From assembly GCA_002633025.1 (NCBI GenBank), contig NMRB01002072.1, positions 8,972 to 72,971 of the forward strand: 64,000 bases of DNA. Reading direction: 5' to 3'. This DNA comes from Notospermus geniculatus (taxonomy: Eukaryota > Nemertea > Pilidiophora > Heteronemertea > Lineidae). Position numbers and translations under genes: made by a program. Below, one piece after another: positions 20,845 to 32,800 of the stretch (within the stretch, counting starts at the first letter, position 1; each line of letters starts with the position of its first letter). The notes under the pieces are model-generated. The model was not told the origin of the DNA, ran no database searches, and saw only the letters and a program-made list of their open reading frames with translations.

Positions 20845-21879
20845 TCATCGCAATCGCGATTCTTTTCTTTTCAGATGACATTGTTTAAATAACAAAAGTA
20901 TTTCTTTCCTGTATCGCTTACATCCAAAAAGATACATGTAAGAGTTCAGTGTATAGTTTGACATGTTGGCAACGATACCAGAACTCCAGGTTACTTTCTG
21001 CCACAGCCTTGTCTCCGGCGTCACTTTCCCCTCCCACACATACCAAAATACACCATGGATCCTGATGGGAAGAGAGAAGATAATAAAACTTGTGGTGACA
21101 AGCACGATTGATCTTGTGATTGCTACTTCTTTTGATGAATATCGCTCACCGCTGCTAAGATTCTTGCGGGCTTTTTGTCCCATTCTGACGGCCAGGACAA
21201 TCCCAACATTCAACGGTATAACAGCCCCGATTGGGACATAGAAAGTCTGTGCGTTGACGATTGTAGTATATAAAATCATGTACTCCTCCTCGAAGCTGTA
21301 CGGGCAAATCATGTACTTGTCCTTCTGTTGGAAGCTTTGTTTACGGAATACGTTTACCATTCCAAGGGTCATTGCAATTACGACGATGCAGGCCGTGGCC
21401 CACCGTGCTTTCCTCATTGTACACAACACGACAGCTCGTAAAGGCCATGTCAGCGCGATGAACCGGTCAACAGACATAACGACGAGGATCAGCGGTGATA
21501 AACCACGTGAGATGTGCGTGATCACGAAGGTGAATATACAGTAGGGTCGTCTTGCAGCCTCGTTTAAAAATACACCTGGGAAAAATGACATGATGTATCG
21601 TAGACCTTTAGAAAGCAAGAACACCGAGTCGAATACCGCTAAAAAGCGCATGTAGAAGCACGCAGTTGAATCTCTATATTTTGGGTTGTTCATGAGGGTG
21701 TAGCTCAGAGCGTTTCCAGCCACGCCGAACACGATTAAAATCGGCGGGAAAAGCAGCTCGAAGACAAAAATGGCGGATTCGAGATCCACGTAACCATGCA
21801 GAGCCGCTTTAGGGATCGTCTGCTCTGGTGAAGAACTCGTGGACCCATCCAAAACGCCAAACATTGCCGCAGAACACAT
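20845..21879 (-). CDS. Intact rhodopsin-like GPCR, array copy 9
   Basis: This is an intronless 344-aa receptor and the last complete gene of the array. The N-terminal tail (MCSAAMFGVLDGS) matches copy 7. TM1-TM3 (ANALSY..., NPKYRDST, FLAVFDSVFLL) match copy 4, and TM5-TM7 (TFYVPIGAVIPL, MSNYTLNSYMYLFG) match copies 4-6, so it is a mosaic. The cysteine pair, DRF, FSLP and NSYMY are intact. The upstream CRE is perfect (22024-22031). It is presumed functional at the plasma membrane; ligand unknown. Confidence 0.94.
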   Translation of the reverse strand: MCSAAMFGVLDGSTSSSPEQTIPKAALHGYVDLESAIFVFELLFPPILIVFGVAGNALSYTLMNNPKYRDSTACFYMRFLAVFDSVFLLSKGLRYIMSFFPGVFLNEAARRPYCIFTFVITHISRGLSPLILVVMSVDRFIALTWPLRAVVLCTMRKARWATACIVVIAMTLGMVNVFRKQSFQQKDKYMICPYSFEEEYMILYTTIVNAQTFYVPIGAVIPLNVGIVLAVRMGQKARKNLSSGERYSSKEVAITRSIVLVTTSFIIFSLPIRIHGVFWYVWEGKVTPETRLWQKVTWSSGIVANMSNYTLNSYMYLFGCKRYRKEILLLFKQCHLKRKESRLR

Positions 21880-21959
21880 TAAGGAACATACAGAGACTTT
21901 CTCAACAATACGAATATTTTGTCCTGTTCGTCAAATCTGCCACCTTACCCAAAATCGTT

Positions 21960-22035
21960 CTGAAGGTGAACGATTTCAACCAATCAAAATCTGCCAAGGA
22001 TTTTTTTGTTGCGCGAAAGTTGGTGACGTCACATG
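21960..22035 (-). promoter_or_regulatory. CRE/CCAAT block of copy 9
   Basis: The CCAAT-type box (about 21979-21989) and TGACGTCA (22024-22031) are spaced as in copies 1 and 8. The block beyond it (to about 22260) is also shared with the other units. Confidence 0.5.
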
Positions 22036-22499
22036 CTCCACGCTTAGTCCAAACAAAGCACCGATGCAGGATGAGGCTTCTCACGCACTCAAGTTCTCTG
22101 TCTGAATTTAGCGTCGAAAAGAATTCAACTAACCATTGATGAGACCGTACACTTTAAGACTCACTGACGCAACACCGACGATTAAATAATTAGTAGATTC
22201 ATTCTTCTCGTGGCGGTGTTGTAGCAGTCTGATTCGGAGCAGCAACAGGTCTGGCATCATACTGTCGAATGAAGTAACTGGCCTAATCCTTTAAAATTAG
22301 CTTCCACAAACTTTATACATAGCAAGTACAAAGTACGGGAAGTCTATTTCAGAATCCCATTTATTGGTGTAAATTCAGCTTGGTGAAACAAACATTTTGT
22401 AATGTTATGAATGAAATCTATTTTTCCTCTAATCAAACAAAATGTCGAGACTTATTCGAAATTGACTGACGACACATTATCCATTAAAATAGGATAGCA

Positions 22500-22625
22500 A
22501 TCGCTTTAACTAGTAAGGATGGAAAGGAGAGAGATTGTCTTTCAATATGAGAAGGGGTGGCCTTTTCCTTGTTGTTATTTTTGATACAGAGGTTTCACAA
22601 TCGTGTCCAGCATCTGAAAAAAAGA
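22500..22625 (-). pseudogene. 3' remnant of a tenth GPCR unit
   Basis: The shared 3' flank ('gtgtccagcatctgaaaaaaa', the inverse of a T-run plus CAG) is present, but no receptor coding sequence follows upstream. Similarity to the array ends at about 22625, so the boundary unit lost its gene body. Confidence 0.65.
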
Positions 22626-22679
22626 ACAGAAAAAATCAATAATACGAAATGGGGGGTTTTCTGTTTCAGTATTGAGACT

Positions 22680-23433
22680 TAAGGGCGAGCCAACGTTTTG
22701 AATTTTTGAAACGTGGCCAGGCGTTGTAAATAAAAGATGTCAAAATACCATAAAAGTACGAGTTATATGACGGAAATGAAGGCACCCGCGGGGTCTATAA
22801 GTCAAAAGGAATTGAATGAGATGTACCTTGGAACGCACTAATTAGCCAATAAGTTGAAACAAAAGACTAGTAATCGGTACACTTTCCCACGAAATGGTAC
22901 ATTTTGAGGATCAAACGACATGTGGATCATAAAGTTCGAGGTTTTTCTATTTAGTCCACCCATTTTGACAGCAATATTTTCAACAGATATAGAGTACTCG
23001 GCATGTGAATTCCATGAATGCTGCCAGATTTTCCAAAACATGGCGGCCATATTGGATTTGGATTTTACTTCCTGGTTGTCCTTTTTGTACTGAGCGTGTA
23101 TGGTGTACATGAGGAGCATGTCAGGACACCCTCGCCACCCCAGGTTCTATGGGTTTGTGACATTGTTGCCACACCTTCAATGTGTCATTTACATGCTTCC
23201 TCTCCAAGAAAATTGTACCTGTTTTTCGTGTTTGGTGAATTTCTTTGTTTACGATTATGTAATGTAATTAAGCTGTAATCCTTGGGACTTTCCTCATTTT
23301 CTGTGTCTATAAAGCACAGTGATCACATTGGACTATAAAAACAGTCAACTGGGGGTGTCTTTATTGCTTTTCTCAAAGGGGCCTGGATTGAAGCAATATG
23401 AAAATTCACAATGACAGCTCGCCCATAACCTTG
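22680..23433. other. Gene-poor stretch, possibly one degenerate element
   Basis: The two ends show weakly inverted 'gggcgagc' (about 22684 and 23428). Inside I see no convincing ORF or exon. The stretch lies between the GPCR array and the 3' end of the SDR gene and could hide that gene's terminal exon, which I did not find. Confidence 0.3.
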
Positions 23434-23844
23434 CTTTCTTACTTACCAACCGTCAGTAGCAATCTCGTACTCAGAGTTCAATGCCACATTAAACTCTGGA
23501 AAGGGCAAGACCGGTACTACTTTTGCACAGTGCAAATGCATTCTTCAAGGCGGATCAATTTCTGACCGTTGCACAGCCAAATGCGTAGGGATTCGAAAGA
23601 GTTCGTACTTTTGGTTCCTTTATAAAACATTGAATACCCAACGGAATGTTAAAATAGTAGTATTTTTACAAATACGTGAACAAATTCTAATTTTTGGTAT
23701 GATTATTTTATCAAATAATTTGTAAAATCGATGAGCACAAGAATCTTGTGCTGGGTTCCAGCCCTTTTCAGAGGTCTAAGCCGAGGAACGATGGTGGCGA
23801 CCTCTTCAGATTGCGTCAGTAGTTCATCTAACAAGATGCCTTAC

Positions 23845-26800
23845 CTCGACATTAGGAGGAGCTGATAGCATCAACACAACAATATCGGCAATATCCGAAC
23901 TTCGAAGCCTCTGTAAAACGAAACAATCGAGAGATTGTTGTCAAAAACCTCCAAAAATATACGCTACAAACATTACAAGAAGTTTCACGCGGAGTTGATC
24001 TATTCTTAGATCACTGAAGTCATTCGATTCTAAAATTAGAACACAGTGGACTCGATGGACTCACCTATTACAATAGCCATGGCGCGGTGTCTGAGGCTTT
24101 CGCAGTCGATGTCACGATAAGAATGCCACAGCCAAAACAAATATGGGCCAAATGGGTTTTATCAGGGGTTCCGGACGAGGCCTAATGCTGTTTTCGGGTT
24201 TTCGAGGCGGGGAGTCCTTAAATTCAAGCTAGTGGATAGCCTGGATTTTTGGACGAACAACCATCACCCCTCTGAATAATGGACTAGTCCATGTCAGCAC
24301 TGCAGGTTGAGATTTTCAAGACAAAATTGACGGGACAAAGGCACAACTGATCAAAATGAAATTTTCACTGATGTCTGAAGAAATATCAAAGCCTTTGATA
24401 TACGGTCGAACCAGATTAATTCCACCCCTCGTAAATTGTTTATCATTGGGGAATCCCCAGACACTCTGCTGTTTTTCGAGGGAATCCCCGATTTTACCAT
24501 TAAAATGGCATTCAACAGGGTTTCAAAACAAGGATAATGACGGCGGAGGATAAAATCAGAAAAATCCCAGAAGCAGTATGGACGTAGAGAACATCCAAAA
24601 CTTTCATTTCCCGAGCGAACTGGTTTACGATCGCCACTCTGTTTCGAATAAAATAACTTTGATCAGTAAAAATACCCGGAAAATGCACTGCTTAACCATT
24701 AGGCTGATGACGTCATCGCTCGTGGAAGAAAACTTCTTGTAATGTCGTTCGTTAGCAACAGCATGAGTTTGAGATCCTAAACTTACATATGACCCCTTCG
24801 GCGTGGATATCTACATACGCACTGTTAAAGCCCCACTGTATTGAATTTGAAAAACGCAAATCATCGCCGCGATTCTTGACGTCAGTGCACGACATCAGCG
24901 TAGTGTAACATGCACTGCGCTCCACCTGAATACATTAGAGCTCTCCCTGTCGTTTTTTCTAATGTGTGCTGAAAACTAGGCCTTGATTCTCTGAAGTACG
25001 TATCAGACAAGCATTTTGGGGACCTTCACAAGGCTATGAGACCTATTTGTGCTCTCTCCTAACATTTTGAAAATATCGTAAAATTCAAAACTGTGGGGCT
25101 TTAAAACATTCAGTAGATTGTACAGGAAGGTGCCTGCAGTAGAGTTTCCTGAACTATTCTGTAGATTCACATGTGATACTACAATACATTTGCGGGGACT
25201 TACGACCCTCAGTCTAGGTGTCGGTAGGCTATAGGTGCACAAGGACGGTGAATTCTTAACGCAGTAGTGATGTTTATAAAATTGACCGACACAACGCTGC
25301 TGCACTCGTCATTCAGCCGGGAGAGTGTTTGTATACGCCAACCCAGTTCTACAGTAATCCCTATTGCGAGCCCACGAAATTCATGGAACTCATCAGATTG
25401 TAAACCAAGTGAGGTTTCGCAAATCTGACGAAACACGAAGTACGAAATACGTAATTCAACTTCATTTCCATGTCGTAATGCTTTTCTGGAGACGGTTGCT
25501 ACCACAAAAAAAGTCCCTGCTGCCAGTGCGTCTTTTTAGCATATCGTGTAAGACCAAAAGAGTTATGGTGCATTTTGAATTTTTTAATTTCCACTTTGTA
25601 TCTACGAAGTGGAAACGAAAGATAAATTTTAAAGTTTAATGTACAATGTACGACGTAACTCTACATTATCGGTCTAACGTCATACGCTAAAAGACGCTCT
25701 TGCAGCAGGCGATTTTTGCGGTACCAACCATCTCCTGAAACACATTACGTCATGGAAATGAAGTCCAATTTCGTATTTCGCAGTCGGAACGCAAATATGG
25801 TATTGGTGAGGACTCCCTGTAAATAGGCCTACATATAATATGATTTCACCATAGAAAGTCACTGGCTGCAGGGTGCACAGTAGTGATTTTAGGGATGATC
25901 TCAAAATTGATTGAAGCTGAAAAAGACGAAAGGATTTCGTCTGGGGTGGAGGGGGTCTACATTTTGGGGCCTGTCATTTCGTCTTTTAAATTCTCTGGCT
26001 TCATCGTGGCTTTTATTTGAAAAGAGACTAATAAAGCTGAAAATAAATATGAAGCCAGACATTTGATTTTTTTCGTCTTTTGAGGGGGGAGGGGGTTCAG
26101 GGAGAGACTAAATCATTTTCGTCTTTTTCAGCTTTAGTCAATTTTGAGATGATCCCTTAGCAAAACTGGTAGTCTACTGCTGGTCAAAGAGATCATGATA
26201 GCAGAATAACTCGAAACTGTGTGCACGCTATCAATACGTACATGGTAAGCACCAGGGTCTTCAGCTACACCATCACGTGTACCTCCAAATAGTCGACTTA
26301 TGAAATCGCTATGGACACCTCCAGGTGAAATTTGCTTGAAAATAAAAATGAAATCTAAAGTGTTTTTCACATTGAACTGGCCAAAGGTACTTGGCTGACC
26401 TCCTGTCACTAAACTGTAATGGTGTGATCACAAATAATAATGTTACACAACCCTCGGCAGCCAGTGTCATGGCTGACCAGCTTTGGCTGACATCATGAAA
26501 GAGCTATAATCTGTTTTCAAGTCAGTGTTGTGCAACACCACTACCTCTTGGTAAATGTGATCTGGTCACATTAGTCCATGAGCCAGCCCGATTTTGAGTA
26601 CCAATTTGCAGAACAGATCCAACATGGATTTTTGGTCAGTCTGATGTCTGAGGTGTCTGAAATCACATGATGGACATTTCAATTGTGTAGCTTTATACTC
26701 CTAATTAAGATTCGTAGAATCGTTCATTGGAATTCCATTGCAGTACTTATACAGGCATGTATTAGAAATTCAAGTGTCCATGTACAGCTAACTTTTTTCT

Positions 26801-29800
26801 GGTCAGTTTTAGACCCTATAAATGTATTACGAATAGATAGAAATATGGTACCTCTTATTCACATAGCTATATTTTAAACATTGTATGACATCACTGTAAC
26901 ACAGAAACGACATATATGCCAAATTTTGCCTAAAATGCATCAAAATCACTGAAAACGCCATTTTTACAACAAATACTGATTAATTCGTATTCTAAACAGG
27001 TTTATCGGCCTGAGAAGTACCATATTTCTATCTATTGGTAATACATTTTAAGGGCCTAAAACCGACCAGAAAAAAGTTAGCTGTACATGGACGCTTGAAT
27101 TTGTAATACAACACTGTAATGGAATTGCAATGGAATTCCAATGAACAATTTTAAGAACGTTAATTAGGGGCATAAAGCTACGCAATTGAAATGTCCATCA
27201 TATGATTTCAGACACCTCAGACATCAGACTGACCAAAAATCCATGTTGGATATGTTCTGCAAATTGGTACTCAAACTCCAAAATCTTGGGTCTGGCTCAT
27301 GGACTACATTCCTGAGTTCAACTAAGTACCTTTGGCCAGTTCAATGTGAAAAACACTTTACATGTATGTATCCTTTACCAGTTCTGAAATATACACAGGT
27401 TGCAGTCAGGAATTGTCAAACTGCTTCAGGAGATTTCAGACTGAATTTGAAATGATCTTAACTTTTTATGGTAAAGTTATGTTAAAGAAAACTAACGCAT
27501 GCCACTTAAAGCGAATGGCTCGCGGGGTTTGTTGTGGCGCCATGACAGTTGGTCCTCGATATCAAGCACCATTTTGAGAAAAAGGCAAAAGAAGGAATTT
27601 AGTTTAATGGGAAATGCATTAGACAGCCAAACTTCGGAGGCGTATTCTGCAAAATCTGCCGCTTCAAAATCATTGGGAATAGTACAAAATGTGCATCTTG
27701 ACCGACTGAATTTGAAAACGTCATTAACCCATTTTAACAAATTTTTAATGGAACCTCGTACCCAGTGTTTACGTTCGCATATTTGCACAGGTGTTGCATA
27801 TGGCTGGAGCACGGCTTTGCCTGGAGGCTAGGTTCACTCTCTATGGAAGGTACCAACAAAAATGTAAACAAACCCCGCGAGCCATTCGCTTTAAAAGAAA
27901 CATTCTCAGGACGTCCTTAGATTTAAGGGAAATTACACTTAATTTATGCTTACCGCCTCAGACCAGGGCATCTTAAAGCCAACAGCAGCACACCAGGTGA
28001 TATCGCAAGCGATATAGGCGTAAAGTACAATTCACCCCAACTTCAACATGGGCAAAGTGCCAAGCTTGGAAATGTGCACAAGTCAGCGGTGGCAAATACT
28101 CCATGTCGCAGTTGCCTGATGATGTTAAGGCCACTTGAACAGCCTACAGCAAACACTCTAAGGTTGTGCTCAGTCAACTGGTAAATATCGTGTTTTGTGG
28201 TTTGTGGTTTAATCATTGCGTTCACTTCATGGTGTCTGTTGCACAGGACTGGCACTTTGCCCATGTTGAAGTTAGGTTGAATTATACTTTACTTGCTACC
28301 GATTTTCTCGCCAGCCACCGCAGATTAAAAGTTAAAAGTTAAAGTTTGGGTTTATAGTCTGATATCAACAACGGGTGAGGTGTCATCCGACTTTACACTT
28401 TAACCCCAGTCCATCCTGAAACCTTTCAGTAGAACTCAGATAGGCTGCTCATTCAGCGCTACAATCGAGAATTTCCGACCGGTACCCATTTATACACCTG
28501 GGTGAAGAGACGCCAGTAAGGCAAAGAGACTTGCCCAAAGTCTCACGCCCAGTGGGATTCGAACCCGGGACCTTCTGACCTCTTGTCGGACACCCGAACC
28601 ACCACACCACCGTGGCTAGGCAACATCGGCTTTGATATTGTTTGACATTTGGCAAACGTCACTGGCGAAAGGATCCACGCATCGCTGTCCAGCGCACACC
28701 TGGCGACAACAGCCGATTTTGCTCGATGCGATATCGCCTAGCGTGCTGCTGGCTTTAGACAATGAATACCATCGTCAGAGGTGTGACGACCACTTGCGCA
28801 GACCATAACTTCAGATAAGCAATAAATAACAACACCTACACCTACCGAAACTCTAGTATGTGATTTCATATCTTTTAGTTCGTTGCGGAGTGCCTCTGTC
28901 ATGGCTGTCACTGCGAATTTCGTTGCGGAGTAGAAGTGAAGGCCTGTCAAGGGTAAAACCGAATGACCACCTATGCTGTTGAAAGGATTGCAAAAGAGTA
29001 TAACTGGGTATGAAAACTGATAATTTTTGCAATACTCGGTATTAAAAAAAATGTCTAATGAAATATGACCTAGAAATGAGCGTTTTATTGCAATGCCAAA
29101 TACATTTTGCTATCACACGGTTGCCATTCTTATTATGAATTTCTTTTTTTTTGTGCGCAAAATTTCTGGGCCAAGAAGAGCTATTCTTTTAAAGCCGACA
29201 GATTGCGTAAAGCATGGCGCACACTGGCGATTTTTCGAGCGATTCTCTAGGCGACCGGCCTTGCGACCACAGCAGCGACTGAACATATTTTTAGTTTTTT
29301 TAGTTTTTGTTGATTCGTTTGCGACAAATGCTTCCTTGGAAGATCAGTGATGTCGCGGATGACATCACTGATCGACCTCAAAGGTAATTATCGCATGCGA
29401 CGTAGTTGGCGTACGTGTGCGCCGCCCTTGGTTTTGTATCTCGCGACGACCGACGTAACCGTTGACCTTTACGCAACGTCGTATATTCATGCTCGAAAGA
29501 CTGTGCAAATCTATCTATCTGAATGGTCTAAGTTACCAATTAGGCATTGAGAGTGTTGCTACACATAAAAGAATGAGTTGAAGCATGTTACCTTACCTAT
29601 TGAAGGGTTAGTCATGCTATAACAGCACGTTGAATTTCTCAAGTGATGAAAGTATGGCAGCCATTTTTGTTTCGATAGAGTATCAGTCCAGCCTCGGTGT
29701 TACCACTGGCTATAGGTTGGACAGGACACCAGTCTTATCAAGGTGGGGAGGGAGAAAGAGCCACCTCATGCATACTGTGGGACTTCAAACGTGGCAGTTC

Positions 29801-32800
29801 CGGCGGATGAAAGGTAGTAATATAATTAGAACAACCTGTCCACCGAAAAACATACCATTAATTTCAAACTGGACATTCACCCTCCTAACGTCCGGCCGGA
29901 TCTTTACACAGTGTGCATGCATATCACAACGCCCATAGGTTGCACTGCAGGTTAGGTAGGCCTATGTAGGTCTATAGGCCAATGTCCATGTCGTGGTCCC
30001 CTACTACATTAGGGAGGTTTCGCAAGCGCCCGGTTAGGCCCTACGACGACGTTTATCTATTGTGTGGGTGTACCCAAACAATAGATAAACGTCGTCGAAT
30101 GGCATAACCGGGCACTTGCGAAACCTCCCTAATATCTACACACGCACGACAACTCTAAGCAGACGTTGGAGGGCGAAGGACCAGTATTCTTTGGGGGCGA
30201 TTTGACTTGGCCGTGCGTACGGAAAAAGAAATTCATATAGAATGGCAACTCTAGATCAGACATAAGCTGTACTTCCACCTATCTCAAACCTACCAAAACC
30301 CTAGGTTTCTTGCGCGTACACCTATTTTGCCGTGTCTAATAGACCCGTGTTTGAAAACTCCGTGTTTATTAGACCCGCCGAGCTCTCCGGGGCTGATTCA
30401 GACACGTGTGTCACCCAGGCTTTTAGATTGGTGTAAGCGCAATAAACTCGGCAATTACTAGTTATCAAACCCGGCGACAGATGGCGCGGTAAGTGTGTTG
30501 CGTATTGCGCGTATTGCGCGTGCGCTATAAACCAAAAACCCAGCGAAATTTGAGCCGCAAGCGCGGCCTCTCTCGCCGTGTTTAGTAACTAATGAAAGGA
30601 ACTGAAAATAGGTGTAAGCGCGTGGCGGGGTTTCTTCAAGCCCGGGGAACACCCGGGTCTCAAAAACCCACCAATTTGGGATAGGTGGAACTAAGGCTAT
30701 ATAGGCGTACATGTGGTCGTGTTTTTATTTCGACACTGCCCTCCTTACCTGCTGATGTTGATTATATGTCCATCGTCAACGCCTTTCTTTTTCATTGAAC
30801 TGAGAGCTTCACGGGCGCAAATTGCCACTCCGAGAACATTCACCTACAAAATTGAACTTTATTTTGATCTAACTAGACATATTTTGTATTTCATTTTCCC
30901 GTCAGGGCCGACGCGATCGCATTATTGGCCCTGGTAAGTACGTAGGAGACCCTCACAATCACAACACTCAAGAGTCATGTTCCTCACTTGGATGGGGTAT
31001 TTTACTTGCTCTTGCAAAGGAACAAGGTACAAGGCACTTACTGTCCCATGCGACGGACTGAAGAGCCAGGAATGAAATCCTATAGCCCTTTTTACACGGT
31101 GCCGGTGCGTTCCGGATCGAGACTAGATCGAGGGGGGTTCGGTTATTTTTCCCCGTGTAAAAGCGAAACAACTGACCTCCACCTTCCTCGGGCCAGTTCA
31201 GTTCGCTGCGTGAGTCTCGGGAAGGTGGAGGTAGGTCATGTAGGTGTAGGTAGGTGCAGGTCAGTTATTTTCCCGTGTAAAAGCGAACCGACCTCCACCG
31301 GCCTCGTGCGGGATTGAGCACGCTACCTGAGTGACATGTCATCACTCGCGTACTTGCTGTTGAAGAAATCACGCGCGAGATTTCTCAAGCAGCGCTCATG
31401 CTGTTTGAAGCATAGTATATCGATTTTTAGTGATTATTTCCGGGATATTTTTTAGTTACGATAACTGTAAATATTGATACACGCCATCTAGTGGCACGCA
31501 TTTGAACGAACCGACCTCGAACTAGATCGAGGCGGGTTACCTAACCCGCACCGTGTAAAAGCGATCAATCCATCCTGAACCGAACCCGCCCGAGGAGGGT
31601 GGAGGTAGGTTTCCTCGAACCAGCACCGTGTAAAAAGGGCTTATATGGCCCGAACCCTGGACCTGCCGCTTGTTGAGCGGACGTGATAACCACTAGGCTA
31701 TCAGGCTCCTCAAAGTAGACACCGGCTTTAGGGCCAATTCATACTTGCTCGCGGACCGTCAAGCGCATGAAACTGATCGCAGGTTTCCAAGGCGTGAATG
31801 TGCACACACATTGAAATTGATCATGGTCGGCGTAAAATCCGGACGGAGTATCAACCAGCCCTTACTTCCAACATGTTCCGCCAATCCTCCGTTTTTCCAG
31901 TCACCATCGGCGCATTATGTGCGAGACCAGCATTATTAATGAGGACGTCAACGTCGCCATATTTGTTATTTATCTCATCAAACATGGCAAGTATCTCGCC
32001 CTCCTTTGAGACGTCACATTTGATCGGCAGGGCTGAACCCGGGCCAACTTTGTTCATTTCTGTCGCACACTCCTGAAAGAAAATTTAGAGACAATGTGCA
32101 TTTCAACCATCCACACTACCGCGTATCAGAGGTCCTTGCTGATATACAAATTTTAATTAGGCCAGCAATCCCCGAAAATCGCAATGGTCAACACTACAGC
32201 ACAAACATAACAACAGATTAAACTAGGTCAATATTGCCGAATAGAATAATGTGTAGTGGCTAATAGGCCTATTCTACAATAGCCTAGTTGGTAATACATG
32301 TATAGACCTAATTGTTGGGGCATCGACAGCTTTAACCCTCATTTCTTTGCAAATCCACTTTTTCATGTTTGGTGGAGGATACAGGTGTGATAAAATCTAA
32401 TGTCCCCATCCGCCTGATGTCCCCCTGCATTGTTTGTCACAGGATTAAGGGTCTTGGTCTCTGTAGAGTCCAGTTCAATGGTGCCGCTTAATCCGTAAAT
32501 ATATTGTTTGGGGGACATTACATATCGGGGGACATTAGATTCTACTACACCGGCTTGCAAATCATGTCCAAATTGAACGTAAGGTGCTCCCAAGCTGTTC
32601 TCTACGAAAGCCCAGAATGCTCATTCAAAATTCAATATTGAATTTTGCTCACTTCAAAATTCAATATTGAATTCTGGATTTTGAAGTGGCAATTTCCTCA
32701 CTTCAAAATTCAAAACTCAATATTGAATTTTGAATTTTGAATGAGCATTCTGGGCTTTCGTAGTTCTCTGCTCACAGCTGCTACCCGGTGTGTCACCAGA

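Noticed and set aside
31645-31715. Functional tRNA-Val gene
   Set aside because: The acceptor stem and T-arm are degraded, and the head is fused to a repeated body found in several places, so it is a SINE promoter.
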